A stretch of DNA of 64,000 nucleotides from contig JAVHJL010000001.1 of assembly GCA_036971715.1 (NCBI GenBank), positions 2,604,001-2,668,000 on the forward strand, written 5' to 3'. This document shows, piece by piece, positions 35,742 through 48,526 of this stretch (the first letter of the stretch is position 1; each line of letters begins with the position of its first letter). The notes under the pieces are model-generated. The model was not told the DNA's origin, ran no database searches, and saw only the letters and a program-made list of their open reading frames with translations. A program made the position numbers and the translations under genes. Source of the DNA: Arthrobotrys musiformis. Taxonomy: Eukaryota; Ascomycota; Orbiliomycetes; Orbiliales; Orbiliaceae.

Positions 35742-36806
35742 ATGGCGTCCTCTCCAGCTGCAAATCCTGTCAAAAGGCAGAAGCGTATCGACTTTCGAAA
35801 GACGGAACAGCAGGAGGTTCTACCGCAGAAACGATTCTACCGACAGCGAGCTCATGCGAATCCGTTTTCCGACCACAGATTGGACTAGTAAGGGACCATT
35901 CAAATGAACTTCGATATCGTATAAACGTTTGAACGCTCATGTGAAATTTTCTCTCTTTTTTCTGGTTTGGTTTGGCATTACCAGCCCGATATCGCCACAG
36001 GATATGGATTGGAGCGATTACTTTCCCGCATACTTTTCAAAAAAGCGAAAACTCGACGATACAGCCGATAGCCATGAAGAAACCGTAGCTGAAACACGAA
36101 CAACTAGTGATGTTCAACTCGATACGAAGAAGGTGGAGATTGCAGATATCGGATGTGGTTTCGGCGGTCTACTTATATCACTCGCTCCTACCTTCCCGGA
36201 GACGTTGATTTTGGGAATGGAGATCCGTATGCAAGTCACAGCATACGTTCAGGACCGAATAACGGCTCTAAGAAACCAATCTTTGACGAAGAAGGATGAG
36301 GGGCAGGATGTTATCCCCGGCGGATACCAGAATATTGGGATAATCCGAGGGAATGCGATGAAGTTTTTGCCCAATTTTTTCGAAAAGCACCAGTTAAGCA
36401 AGATGTTCTTCTGCTTTCCGGACCCACATTTCAAGGCCAGGAAGCATAAGGCGAGGATCATTTCGTATGTGATAGTTTTCCTATATCGGTGTAGGCTTGG
36501 AGGGGCGAGAGTGTATGTGCGACATCTAACTGACCAATGAGCAGGCGGACGTTACTAGCGGAGTATGCGTATATTTTACGGCCTGGCGGTATTATCTACA
36601 CGATCACGGACGTGGAGGACCTGCACTTGTGGATGGCGAAACACCTGGACGACCACCCGATGTTCGAGAGATTACCGGAGGAAGAGCAAGAGGAGGATGT
36701 ATGTGTAAAGATCATGAGGACGGACACAGAGGAGGGCAAGAAGGTGGCTCGGAACCAGGGGAGCAAGTGGGTGGCATGTTTCAGGAGGATCGAGGACCCG
36801 GTATGA
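35742..36806 (+). CDS. TRM8: tRNA (guanine-N7-)-methyltransferase catalytic subunit
   Basis: The enzyme forms m7G46 in tRNA variable loops with the WD-repeat partner Trm82, using S-adenosylmethionine, in the nucleus. Three exons (35742-35887, 35985-36464, 36545-36806) give 295 residues, close to yeast. The basic N-terminus (NPVKRQKR, RFYRQRAHANPFSDH) is family-typical; the first splice restores YPISPQDMDWSDYFP. The SAM-binding motif IADIGCGFGGLL is followed by LILGMEIR, the catalytic and tRNA-binding block FFCFPDPHFKARKHKARII, and after the second splice SRTLLAEYAYILRPGGIIYT and TDVEDLHLWM. A Lys/Asp/Glu-rich insert (about 66-95) lies before the SAM motif. All expected motifs are present. Confidence 0.95.
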
Positions 36807-37520
36807 TGTTTTATATCATCTCAATCAATACCAGTATAACATACGGCCCATCTGGTATTACATGCAACTGGCTGGGCGGGGGCGGGTCCTTGCAGCTCCA
36901 ATATTATATCCCCGAGTGCCCCTCCCTTAACATGAGCGTTATGTAGCATGTATACGAGATCATGATGCTGGGGTATCGATACTTGCTAGACCATCCAAGC
37001 TATATAAGTAGCTATACTATATATGTGTGTGTGTAGCATCGCGTGACTGGCCGGCGTGGCAGGCAAGCTTGGGAGCACATGCGCTAGCCAACCAAGCAAA
37101 CCGCTCTGCCCATGGCCATGCCACATTACGTCGCAACCACATCTCCCACATCCACATCCATCCCACCTGTGCTGTAGCGTATGTATGTACGATATACGGC
37201 CTTACGAACCTCATCTTTTGCACATCATCAACTTCTTCGCCCTTGTACTAATACCCCTTACCCGTAATACAATATCCACAGTTTGCACTCACTCACAGAT
37301 CCGGAGCTATTAGTCCATAATACGCCCTCAATTAATAGTTCACCAACACCAGCCAGAGTCGGGGCCAAGCTATAGCTATCTATCGATCTATCCTTACCGC
37401 TGATTACTACATCGCTGCGGAACAACCACCCCCCCACGGCCAAGGTATCGCTCGATTATGGTAGAGCTACTATGTCTTCAGGCCATCGTCACAAAAGAAT
37501 ACGTTTAAATCTTCCTGGAG
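36807..37520. other. Intergenic between TRM8 and the sorting-nexin gene
   Basis: No gene is seen. It contains a short GT microsatellite (about 37021-37035) and is otherwise ordinary promoter and 3' UTR sequence. Confidence 0.5.
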
Positions 37521-40500
37521 ATGTCGACTACGGGCAGCATACCTGATCCTCCTCCTCCATACTCCCCTCCTGGCGCTCCGGCGACTCCAGAACCCTCAAC
37601 CTCAACAGCTCCGCCAACTCCAGAGGAGGACAACGAAACAATCATAGATGACCCGGAATTTGAAACATTCCCAGGCATAGAGCTTCCGGACCAGATTCCA
37701 CTTCCACTCAAAATCGGTGCCGGAATCGTACTCTTCCTTTCGATCGCCTCGCGAATTATCCCTAATTTTCGGACGATATTCTTCACGACGATATGGACTT
37801 CGATAATTACCTTTATACTCCTCGTACTCCTGACCGTATTCACAGTTCAGAAGCGACGATCGAATGAAACTGCCAGTCATCCACTCAAGAATATTAAACC
37901 GTTGGCCTTTACTCGTCCCGCGAGATTTCACGCAGCTTTAGAAGCTATCAGGAAAGAAGAATCGTTCGTTCGGGCACCATTATACCCGCCAAGCCAGAAG
38001 GTTTCGGACGCTATAGACGAGGTTATAGATCTTATTCTAAACAGTTTTATCAACGAATGGTACCAGAAGATTACCCCGGACCCGGCATTCAAGAACCAGG
38101 TTGAGAAGACGATACGGCACGCACTTTATGCGCTATGGACCCGAGCAGAGAAGTTGGATTTGGTGGAAATAGCGGTGGGGAGGGTGGTGCCGCTGCTAAC
38201 GACACATTTGTCCGAGTTCGCAAGTGCGGAGAAGGTGGTGAGGGGGAAGCATCTGAACAAACAGCTGACAGAGTCAGAGGAGCTGGACATGGCCGTTGCA
38301 TCGAAGTACAGGGATGGCAGGCTACATGCTGCGGTTCAGATTGCCTACACGGATTCTAAAACTATACAGCAGGATTATTTGAGGAAAATCATAACGAAGG
38401 TGCTGCCTTTGATCTTGCCTGAGAAGGAGATGAAGAGCAGGGCGGTTAGCGTGCTTGTGCGAGAAATCATGTCGTGCAGTGTATTGCTGCCTGTTATTAC
38501 GCTGATGTCTGATCCGGATTTCTGGAATCGAACAGTTGAGACTTTGGTAAGTTGATTCTAGGAGATACGGATTAATACAGCTTCTGACAATATCCGAATT
38601 ATAGGGAAGGGGCGCACTTCAAGAACGAAAGACGGTTCGAAAATTGAGGGCGGCATTAGAACAACATACATCACCCAAAACAAAACTCCATAAGCGCCTC
38701 ACACCGAAGGCAGATGAACGAACATTTGAACGGTTCATCCGAACTATTAGGAATTGTAACAGCCTCCCAGATGCGAAGCGCATGAGGAACGAGATTACCA
38801 TCCAACTTCGAAAGGATGCGGATTTCCAGGACCAAGTATACCTCAAACGTCTTGAAACCGCAAAGAAACTTCTAGATCAAAAAGTGGCCCATTTATCGTC
38901 TGGTCCAAAGGCCCCCTCACTACCAGCTCCGATATCGAGGTCGGGTTCGATGAGGAATGGGAGGAACGGGGCATCAGGCGCCGAACAACATACCTTACTC
39001 CAGATATTGAAGAGTCCGTCGGGCATTACGTCCTTCATGGAGTATATGGATAGGCAAAATCGAATCAAATTGGTTCAGTTCTGGATGGTCGTCGACGGAC
39101 TGCGGAATCCCCTAGAGGACGACCCGGCTTCTGATGAGGAGTCGGTTCCTTCGGGCTTGTCTTGGACGAGCTCTGATAGAAACGATATTGGGCAAATTTA
39201 CGAAGCATATATCTCGATACAAGAGCTCAAAATTCCAGACAAATCTCGACATATGGTCAGGAAGTTCCTCAAAGCCGGAAAGAATGCAAGCAACCTCCAA
39301 TATTACCAGGCTAGAGGCTCTATCCTTCGTGCCCAGACCGCTGTCTATGAGGATATGCAAGAACATGATCTTCCAGGGTTCAAAAGCTCGGATCTTTTCT
39401 ACAACTATTCGTCGTCGCGAGAGAACCGGTCACAGAGTTTGGATTCTCCGAGAATGGGACCGCAATCTTCGAACAGCTTACAGGTTCCCGAGTTCCCAGA
39501 GGGACGGAGAGGCTCATTACAATTCAAGCCATCAAGTTCTTCTGACAAAGGGGATTTATTTACATCGAGACACTCTCATGAGGAGAAACGATCAAAACTA
39601 TTTGACGACGACTGGGGCGCGAATGAGTTATCACAATCCAGAGGCAGCCTCAAGGACGAATTATTCTCGGAAGGTTCGGTCCAGGAGGACCCAGTTTCGC
39701 CATCAAATGGAGTTGTCGAAGCCATGGAAGCAGTACTCAACCATATCATGGAAGAGCGACCAAGCGTCGATGAAAGTAGAAAGGGATCGACCAGCAAAAT
39801 ATTCGATGATCTGACCGATAACCCCACGCCTGATAGTGGCCGGTCATCAGGCGAAATCTCCCGTCCTGCTTCGACTCAGCCTATATATCCTAAACGGATT
39901 TCCTCGAAGAAGGCTACTAGCCTCGCTACGCTTGGTCTCGTTAATGATTTTGCGTCCAAGTCAGTGTTTGCGGGGGAGGAGATCTTTGCAGAGGAGAATG
40001 CCAAGGCATTGGAGGACCAAGGATTCTCTTCGGACCCAGCCTCGGACTATGAAGACGCAGAAGTTCATGAAGCAGCACCTGGGGATCTTGGGTTGGCTGA
40101 AGCTATTTCCGACCTCAACAGTTCTATCAACAAACTCTACTCCCAGGAAGCGGTCGTTTCGACTATGCTAAAGAAAGCTGAATTAACGAATAATACTGCG
40201 GAGTTAAGAATTCTAAACAAGAGCCGGGCAAGCTTGCAGCGAGAGATCCGACGGAAGGAGCTTCAACGACAGCAGTATATCATCCAAGAAAGCGACAATA
40301 GTTTATACGGACGCGCCAGCATCAGTATCAAACAACCGATCGTGGGGAATGAGCAGGGCAAAGAGTACGCTATCTACATAGTAGAAGTATATCGAAAGGC
40401 GGGCGATCAGTTCCCTGCTGCTGAATGGGGGGTTGCGAGACGGTATAGCGAGTTCTTCCAGCTTCACCAGGAACTCCGGGCGAAGTATGCATCTGTCAAA

Positions 40501-41517
40501 CATCTCGAGTTTCCTAGGAAACATGTGGTTATGAAGCTTCAGAAGGACTTTCTGGATAAGAGGAGAGCAGCGTTGGAGGTTTATCTCAGAGGCCTTCTCC
40601 TCATACCAGACGTCTGTAAGAGTAGGGAGCTTCGAGCTTTTCTTTCGCAGCAAAGCCTTCCACCGATTCCAGATGCCAATGCAACTGATGGAGCGGGAGA
40701 GGCAGACTTCATATCGAAGCTATACAACTCTATCGCCGATGGGATGGGAGATGTTATAGGAACTGTACCGATGTTCGAGCAGTTAACAGCGGCAGCTTCG
40801 AGTATCGCCGGGTTCCAGCATAGCGGCCTGCTCTCCGAGGCTGATAGTTCTCTTAAGGCGAGAACAGCCGAAGGCGGTGAGGTCAGCGTAGCGGAAGCCG
40901 AGGCCGAGTTGATCGCGTACGAGAATAAGGAAGATATTCCATTCGTAAAACCTATATGCGACCTTTTCTTGGAGGTGTTCGAATTGAACAAAGGGAGCAG
41001 TTGGTTGAAGGGGCGGGCTGTGGTTGTCGTCCTTCACCAACTGCTCGGGGGGACCATTGAAAGGTACGTACTAATGTCGCCAAATTGATCTATATGAGAA
41101 GGGTTCCTAATATATTCTACAGGAAAGTTCGAGAGCAAGTCAAAGGCCTGACGAACGAAGGAAGTATCGAGCGGTATATCCATATGCTGCGCGATAGCCT
41201 TTGGGCGGATAAAAGCTTTATCTTTACCCGATCTCCCCGGACCACGAAGGAGAAGTCAAGAAGCAGGACGGAAGCGAGCTTGATGCTCGCTACGCTCCTA
41301 CCCGGTATGATTGGCCCACATGCATATCTACACCACTGCTTCACAAATACTAATAATATCGATAGATCTCGCTGCCAATGTTGTCGGCAGGTCGAACGCA
41401 AGCAATGCTAGTCGGAGACTGTTCGCGGTCTTCAATAACGAACGGTTGAATTGCCATATGGCATTTATGATATTGGATACGATAATTGATGCATTGTTTC
41501 CAGAGCTGAGGCAGTAG
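37521..41517 (+). CDS. MDM1: Mdm1-type sorting nexin (TM-PXA-RGS-PX-nexin C)
   Basis: This is an ER-anchored tether of the Mdm1/SNX13-SNX14 group, known in yeast at ER-vacuole contacts and in lipid-droplet biology. Four exons (37521-38546, 38605-41063, 41123-41304, 41366-41517) give 1272 residues. A Pro-rich N-terminus (about 1-55) precedes two adjacent hydrophobic segments (about 62-110) that probably form an ER hairpin. The PXA domain follows (about 120-345), then an RGS-like domain (about 460-600; LLQILKSPSGITSFMEYMD, FWMVVDGLRNPLED), a long acidic Ser-rich linker with a coiled-coil stretch (about 850-905), the PX domain (about 915-1035; VARRYSEFFQLHQELRAKY, LEFPRKHVVMKLQKDFLDKR) and the nexin C-terminal domain (about 1120-1240), including LLPDLAANVVGR rebuilt by the last splice. 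The PX basic and aromatic residues for phosphoinositide binding look partly conserved. Confidence 0.92.
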
Positions 41518-42046
41518 ATACTTTTCTCGAAGTTTTCTCTTTTGTTTTTTATTATTAATCCCTTCGATAGCTACCGGGGCGCATTTCTTCTTTTTGGTTA
41601 ATCATGGGCTTGTCTTTTTAGAGGTTGCATTGCCTGTTGTATAGCTTTTTAGACTATTGGTTTTTGTGGTATTTTTCTATCGGGAGGCCTCTAGCCTCCA
41701 TGAACATTGTGGGTGCCATTCATGTGCGCTCTTTCTTTATTTACTGATGCAGAGTGCTCATGGGCTAGAGATAATCTTGCTTGAACCCTCTGATAAGTGT
41801 AATCATAATGATTCATCGTGTATTTTGGAGGAAGAACCAGCGAATTGCCGCTTTGCCGCACTTTTAAATGGTCGATGTGGGTTTGCTGTGGCAGAATTTG
41901 GTAGGCGGAATTGTAGCTGTAACAAACCTTGCGCAACCTACCAGCTATAAACTTTCCCCCACCAACGCCAACAACCTTCATCCGTAGATACCTAAAACCT
42001 TTCCCACCCCCAAAAACAGCCACAACATCAACGAAGGGTGGCAATT
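41518..42046. other. Intergenic between the sorting-nexin gene and GCN20
   Basis: A short spacer between two + strand genes, T-rich at first (3' UTR) and C/A-rich just before the GCN20 ATG (leader). Nothing else is seen. Confidence 0.5.
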
Positions 42047-44350
42047 ATGTCGGTTGAAGGAGAGCTTCTCAAGGTCGCCCCAGGCCTGGATAGGGTGCTC
42101 ACGCAATACTGCGTCGGGTTTCTCAAATATGCCATCAACACCGAAGTCACAGATGCAGCCGACGAGCTTCAGAATGCGATTCAATCGGTTACTGCGATCC
42201 TGCAGTCCGCTGCCATCGATACTCCGCCAGAGAAGATTACTGCGACGGTAGATTCGATAGTGAAGACGCTCATGCCAGCTGAGGGTCTTGCGAAACGAGC
42301 TGCGGCAGGGACGAATCGTAAATTAGAGCAGACTATCAATATGTCCTCCCGCAGTGGGATATCAGGTACCATGAACCTCGTCGCATCGATTGATTTAGAG
42401 GCTACGGCATCACGAAAAGTCGAATCGCGAGTCGACAAGAAGAAGCTGGAGAAGGCGGAGAAGAAGATTAAGGCCAAGCAGGACAAGAAGTTGCACAAGA
42501 ATGTCGAATACGAGGCGTCGAAACTTATCACTGCTACGAACGATACGAAGAGCTACGAGGAGTTTTACATGCAGGTCAATCCGTTGCAGCTTGGTAGTTC
42601 GGCGGCAGGGAAGAGTAAGGATATTAAGGTTGAGAATGTGGATGTTCAAATCGGCGGGAAGAGGATATTGACGGATACGACGTTGACGCTGGCGTACGGC
42701 CGGCGGTACGGTTTGGTGGGTCAGAACGGTATCGGTAAATCCACGCTGCTGAGGGCGTTGAGTAAGAGAGAATTGAACGTTCCGACGCATATTACCATCC
42801 TTCACGTGGAGCAGGAGATTACGGGAGATGATACACCGGCGCTGCAGGCTGTGCTCGATGCTGATGTTTGGCGGAAACATTTGCTGGCGGAGCAGGAGAG
42901 GATTAATGGATTGATGACGGAACTGGAGAATATGCCTCTGGCGGCGCAGAGCAGGCCGGATATACAGAGCAAGGAGGAGCTGGGGAGTTTGCTATCCGAT
43001 GTGCATGAGAAGTTGGCGGAGATGGAGTCGGATAAGGCAGAGTCTAGGGCTGCTAGTATCTTGTTCGGTCTGGGATTCTCGCCGGAGAAGCAGCAGTTTG
43101 CTACGAAGACGTTCTCTGGTGGTTGGAGGATGAGATTGGCGTTGGCGAGAGCGCTGTTTTGTAAACCTGATTTACTACTTCTTGACGGTATGTTCCATCT
43201 CAAATTCGGTTTTTTATATGCTTATATATATGTGGGGTGGGAAATGCTGATGTGACTTTTTAATGCAGAACCGTCTAACATGTTGGACGTTCCGTCGATT
43301 GTCTTCTTGTCTGAATATCTGCAGGGATACCCGAGCACTGTGCTCGTCGTTTCCCACGACAGAGCCTTCCTCAACGAAGTGGCTACTGATATCATCCATC
43401 AGCACTCTGAGAGACTGGACTACTACAAGGGTGGTAACTTTGATTCTTTCTATGCGACAAAGGAGGAAAGAAGGAAGACAGCCATCAGGGAGTACGAGAA
43501 CCAAATGGCATACAGAAAACACTTGCAGACTTTCATCGACAAGTTCAGATACAACGCTGCAAAGTCGTCGGAAGCTCAATCGAGAATCAAGAAATTGGAG
43601 AAGTTGCCGGTTTTGGAACCTCCAGAGGCGGAGTACTCTGTTCACTTTGCCTTCCCTGGAGTCGAGAAGCTTTCGCCGCCTATCATGCAGATGAGCGGTG
43701 TCTCGTTTGCGTATAGGGAAGGGCACCCTATTGTTTCCAATGTGGATTTGGATGTTCAGCTTGACTCGCGAATTGGTATTGTTGGCCCCAACGGAGCGGG
43801 TAAGACGACGGTTTTGAAGCTCATCACGGGTCAATTGCAGCCCAGCTCGGGCCTGATCAGCAAGAACGGACGGTTGAGGGTTGGTTATTTCGCACAGCAC
43901 AACCTGGATTACTTGGATCCCAAGCTCAGCGCGTTGAGTTTCTGCGCTAGGGAGTTCCCGGGTAAGACGGATGAAGAGTACCGTCGCCACTTGGGTAACT
44001 TTGGTATCACGGGTCCCGTGGGTCTCCAACGGATGGAGTTGCTTTCGGGAGGTCAGAAATCGCGTGTGGCATTTGCATGTTTGGGGTTGACGAATCCGCA
44101 AGTTCTTGTTCTTGACGAACCTACCAATCATTTGGACGTTGAGGCGATGGATGCGCTGTCGGATGCATTGAAGAACTTTGAGGGAGGAGTGTTGATGGTC
44201 AGTCACGATGTCACGATATTGCAGAATGTGTGTACGAGCTTGTGGGTGTGCGAGGGAGGGAGGGTGGAGCATTTCGATGGCACGGTGAAGCAGTACAAGA
44301 AGAGGATATTGGATGCGGCGAAGGAGAATGGAGTCGTGCAGCAGCACTGA
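42047..44350 (+). CDS. GCN20: ABC-F ATPase Gcn20
   Basis: This cytosolic, non-membrane ABC protein works with Gcn1 on ribosomes to activate the Gcn2 kinase when uncharged tRNA accumulates. Two exons (42047-43187, 43269-44350) give 740 residues. The N-terminal Gcn1-binding region is helical and holds a Lys-rich coiled coil (KKKLEKAEKKIKAKQDKK, about 125-145). The first ATPase has Walker A GQNGIGKST, signature FSGGWRMRLALA and Walker B LLLDEPSNMLD, joined by the splice. The second has GPNGAGKTT, LSGGQKSRVAFA and LVLDEPTNHLD. The linker between cassettes (about 430-520) is the usual charged ABC-F helix pair. The ATG at 42047 matches the family N-terminus (MSVEGELLKVAPGLDRV). Nothing appears broken. 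Confidence 0.96.
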
Positions 44351-44896
44351 TTCTCTCGTTCTTCTTCCTTCTATATTCTTCCTTCTTCTTTCCTGTCTTC
44401 CCCCTCCCCTTCTCTCTACATATATTTTTTTATATTATTATTTTTTTTATACTCGGTTATGGTGTTGCGGACGTTGGAAGTTCAAGTGGTGGTTGTTGGT
44501 TATTTCATGATTCGTCGTACGAGCGAGTGCAAGTGCAAGTGCAAGCAGCCCGGCAGCAGCAGGTGCAGCAAGCAGGATGTAAGCGCCTGGGGATTTTGGT
44601 GTGCAGGGCTCTTCATTCGCCAGGGCGTTCACTCATCTGCTGCAGTCACGATGGTCCCCACCCACCTTCTTCACCCAGAGGACATCTACACTCATGGGCC
44701 CATGGGGTTTATTTGAAAACTTTACATAAGGCCGGACACCATTTTATTGATTTATTGTGGAAGGTTTGCTTGGGTGCGGGCTACATACATTACCAGCTAA
44801 CTAATGAGCAGACCAAGGACTCCGCGCGTGGCTGAATTGAATGGCAATCTCGCCTGTTTGGAAGGGAAGAGAGGAAGAGGAGGAACAAGAAGAAGT

Positions 44897-44914
44897 GAAT
44901 GAATGAATGAATGA
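44897..44914. repeat. GAAT tetranucleotide microsatellite
   Basis: Four perfect GAAT units plus a partial one. Confidence 0.8.
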
Positions 44915-45183
44915 GAGGCATCCCCTTTTCGAATCTGCATACTTGCAATCAGAGGTGTATTTGTATCTCAGTGAGATGATCGATACGGGATGTATGTATG
45001 ATATTGTTATACACATCTACATCCACACCCATGCATATGTATGTAGATGTACATGTAGATGTACCCAAGTATCTGTGTCTGGAGGAAGAGGAGGAGGAGG
45101 AGGAGAGGGTGTTCAGCCTCTTCTGTTTTTCCCATCCCCCTAAACCAGACTAAGAACCAAGACCCCAGCCAGCCAGCCAGCCC

Positions 45184-45275
45184 GAATGAATGAATGAATG
45201 AACTCCAACCTCTTTGACCGGCTAACTAACTTCTCAACCTCATCAATCAATCAATCAAATCAATCAATCAATCAG
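45184..45275. repeat. Paired GAAT and AATC/ATCA tetranucleotide microsatellites
   Basis: A GAAT run (45184-45202) is followed, after about 38 bases, by a run of ATCA units (45241-45275) interrupted once by an extra A. Both sit in the likely promoter or leader of the WHI2-like gene. Confidence 0.75.
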
Positions 45276-45672
45276 CCCTGTTTCAAGTTCTCTAATCAAA
45301 CGACTTTCCCTTTTTTCCTCTTTCTTCCCAACTAATAATACCCTCAAACCTCACCTCGCCTCTTCTCCACCACCGTCGTCCAAGTAGTTAGTTACTACTA
45401 ACCCCCCCCTGGATCTCTGTTCGCTGGATGCTGTCGATATCGCGCTTTTTTGGTTTCACTCGGCTGCTCTCCCAAACGAGACAATAGTAATACTAATACC
45501 AATATCTAATATCCAATATCAATATCAATATTCAAGCTCTCTCTCGAAGGGATATCTCCCTTCTTTTACCCGAACAGACAGGAAGCCCAGCCCAGCTTGC
45601 GAGCTAACCAGTCAGTTCATCTAACCGTCCCATCGCTTCCCCGACATTTGAATGTCCGCTTGATCAAATTGA

Positions 45673-46230
45673 TCCCCGTCCAAGGCCTTCGTATTGGAGC
45701 CCATCACGGATTCTCAATCTTCTTCTCCTTTGCCCGGTTCCTCTCCTCCCTCTTCTTCTCCTCCCTCTTCCTCTCCTCCTCCTCCTCCTCCGCCACCACA
45801 TACTTTTGAACAAAGTCCAGCATATCTCAATCGCTCTGAATCGGCCCTCGGTCCTTCTCCCTCTCCGTCTTCCTCGCCGACCCTCCCGTTCTACTCTCCT
45901 TCCGCCGATTCTCCTCCCTTTCTAGGACCTCCGCCGTTCAGGGGACTCGGAGAGATCATCCACCAGGAACAGGATCCCACTCCAACCATCAGCCACAAAC
46001 TCGAAGATCAGAATCAAACACTTCTCACAACTCTAAACCTAAATCTAAATCTAACTCCCGGCCCTTCGTTCGACCCTCCCGCCGACAAAAAGGAAGACGA
46101 GCCTTCCAGCTCTTCTTCTTCATCTCCTCCCCCAAAGCCTCCCAAAGCCGGCTCTTCCTCAAAGGACGACAGAGAGCCTCCACCTCCTTACACCGAGTCT
46201 TCGAGTCCCATCCAATCATTTGCCTTCTGT
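45673..46230 (+). other. Open Pro/Ser-rich N-terminal extension of the WHI2-like gene, start not found
   Basis: This stretch is open in the frame of the first WHI2-like exon after a TGA at 45670 and contains no ATG. It would encode poly-Pro (PPPPPPPPHTF), Ser-rich blocks and a PPPPYTES motif close to the confident coding start. PPxY motifs are typical docking sites for WW-domain ubiquitin ligases such as Rsp5. It is either coding, reached by splicing from an undetected 5' exon or by a near-cognate start, or it is leader sequence whose C/T richness keeps the frame open by chance. Confidence 0.5.
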
Positions 46231-47675
46231 ATGGCTGCGTCGGTTATAACACAGGTCTCTCAGACCGCTGGACCCCAGGTCAACCTCGCAGGTTAGAATC
46301 AACATCACCAATCAACATCGCCATCGTTTTTTTAAAATCTCCCATTTAAAACCCCCCAAATTCGCGATCAGACACAAAGAACCACGATATTTGGGGGAAT
46401 AAATGGCTGGTAATTTATAAAACAGGATGGAAGGCTGACTTTTGGATATCTCATATCTTTTTTCGCAGATGGACCTGATGAAAACCTCAACCTTGACCTT
46501 CGGTAAGCTGCAGCTCCTTCTCTCTGTTTTGCTCGGCTGGTTACATTCATTGCTGTCATTCCCATTATTATTACTATTATAATTACTATTTAACGAGTTT
46601 GAACATTTGCTAATCATACACAATGACATATATAGAGGAACCCCGTTCGTCATATCCAGGGATGAACTATTAACCTTGCCGGAATTCGTACTCTTGTCTT
46701 TGTTCCCTAATGGGCTCTTTCCGGATGGCCAATTCCGCGAGGATGACGTCTACTCTGTGGATGTATGGCACTGAATCCCTTCACGAACGACCATATCTAT
46801 TAGTGGTTTGCTAATGTTACGTGACTTTTTCTAGTTCGATCCTGTCTGTCTTCAATACATGCTAGAGTTCTTCCGGAAAGTCGGCTCCACGATACCGCAA
46901 TCTCATGAAGATGAGGACCCGGATCATGAAGTTTCGCCCCCCAACAGTCCCTCAAACCTCCTGCAAGACCGCGCTGGCATAATAGTGTTACGTGAGGATC
47001 TTGACTTCTATGTTATACCACCAAAAGCAGAGATCTCCCAGTCGCAAATGTTGGAGGTAAAGAGGGAATGTGCCAAAGTATTGCTGTCTTACGACGGCAT
47101 CTTTTCCGGTCTTAGGAGGACGGACGAATCTGGCACTACCGAGCAACATCTGATTGAAATGTTGACTGCAGGGTTAGTTTATATATACGCGTATATTTTT
47201 GCTGAAACTTGGAACTTGTAACGCTGACTGGTTCTTTTTTCATCCACATACAGTGGCTTCAATGCAGACGACAGATGGGGACACCGCGCGAGGGAGCCGA
47301 ACAAGGCGGTTATTTGCTCTCTTGCTCTAGCAAGGTTACGGACAGATATTCGAGGTGAGGGCGCTAACTCCAATACCGTTGGTATGGCCCAAAAGCTCCT
47401 CTTATTCTGGAGGAAACCTGCTGTAAGTTTTCTTTGACGGATTGACCCACAAAACTCCAAAAGGACACTCATACTGACACATCATAACAGAGACGATGCT
47501 GGTGGGAAGGAATGGAGATCCCTGATGTCCCTGGCGTTGACGGCAAGCTCAAGGTTTGGATTAGACGTGTGTGGACTCTAGAAATGGTATATACACAATC
47601 AGCAGTCTGATGATGCACCGAAGAAGTATTTTGCTAATGGAGTCTTCTCAACAGAGTGTCATCGGTTTGCGCTAG
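46231..47675 (+). CDS. WHI2: WHI2-like BTB-fold growth and stress regulator
   Basis: Whi2-type proteins act with Psr phosphatases to restrain TORC1 and trigger stress and nutrient responses. Seven exons from a conservative ATG (46231-46291, 46469-46502, 46636-46762, 46835-47172, 47254-47422, 47491-47586, 47655-47675) give 281 residues with consistent phases. Splicing restores LNLDLRGTPFVISRDELL, then LPEFVLLSLFPNGLFPDG and VDFDPVCLQYMLEFFRKV, a KCTD/BTB-like fold (about 30-160), and the conserved C-terminal block RRCWWEGMEIPDVPG, KLKVWIRRVWTLEMSVIGLR. The same frame stays open for 186 codons upstream (to 45673) with Pro/Ser-rich sequence but no ATG, so the true start is unsettled: an upstream exon is likely. 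The family assignment rests on memory of the BTB and C-terminal blocks. Confidence 0.78.
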
Positions 47676-48526
47676 AAACGCGTCCCGGCTTGATACCAAT
47701 CAGCCCCGCCTTCTGCTGAATTTCGAAGCAATTGTTTCACGAAAAGATAAAGTCCAGCGTTCATGCCAGCGATATGCCCTTTTTCTTCTTTCGCCTTTCT
47801 TTTTTTCAAAACCACCCAACCACGTCGAATATCTCATCAATATCCGTCAAAGAGTACGCCATCTGGTGGACCCCACCCTAATAGCAACTACGGCACACCA
47901 GAACTGCGATCAAGAACAATCGGCTGAACTCTAAGGAACCACTTTTCGCCCTCGGTCTGCCGAAATGGGATTCTCGACAGGTCACTTTTTACCTAGCTCG
48001 TCCTTTTTTAATGCCCTCTTCCTCCTTGTTTCTGAGCATAAAAACCTCTTATTACATATTAAGCTACCTGTCGATTATTCCCACCTGCGAACTCTTGATA
48101 ATACTCCCACCCTTCGTTTCCTGACCAATGTATTTATTAAATCCTTTTTATCGACCGCTTCTCCTGCTTCTCCTCTTGCTCCTGCGCCCCGACCTCCCGC
48201 CCTTGATAGCATGTTGAATTTTATAGCGTGTATCTATGTTCCTCTTTCTTCACCTTATCCCTTTTGAGATTCTTTTTTTGCACTTTATACTAAAAACAAT
48301 TGATTGAAGAAAAACCATGTAAAGCATACCATGTATATGTATGTACTCCAAGAGATGGAAACAAAGACTACTTCGCCTGTGAGAGAAAAGGTGAACGGAA
48401 TACAAGTCGTATATATACATATTGCAAAATATTAGAGCACTGTCCCAACTATATATACAGTATCGCGTCTAGCTACCAAACAAGCCAGTCACTTGTAAAT
48501 ATTTTGTCCAGAATATAAGGATCTGA
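47676..48526. other. Intergenic between two convergent genes
   Basis: This holds the 3' UTRs of the WHI2-like gene and of the minus-strand 441-residue gene. It is T-rich at first and A-rich near 48.3 kb, as expected for facing 3' ends. No gene is seen. Confidence 0.5.

Larger units (their letters stand above)
44351..45672. other. Intergenic with tetranucleotide repeats
   Basis: No gene is supported. The region starts T-rich (GCN20 3' UTR) and becomes C/T-rich towards the WHI2-like gene. It holds several microsatellites listed separately and a TACTAAT branch-site-like motif at 45491-45497 followed by several AG acceptors, which could belong to an intron in the WHI2-like 5' leader. Confidence 0.5.

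Noticed and set aside
45184..45275. Regularly spaced short repeats that might suggest an array
   Set aside because: These are simple tetranucleotide microsatellites without unique spacers, in a eukaryotic genome; not a CRISPR.
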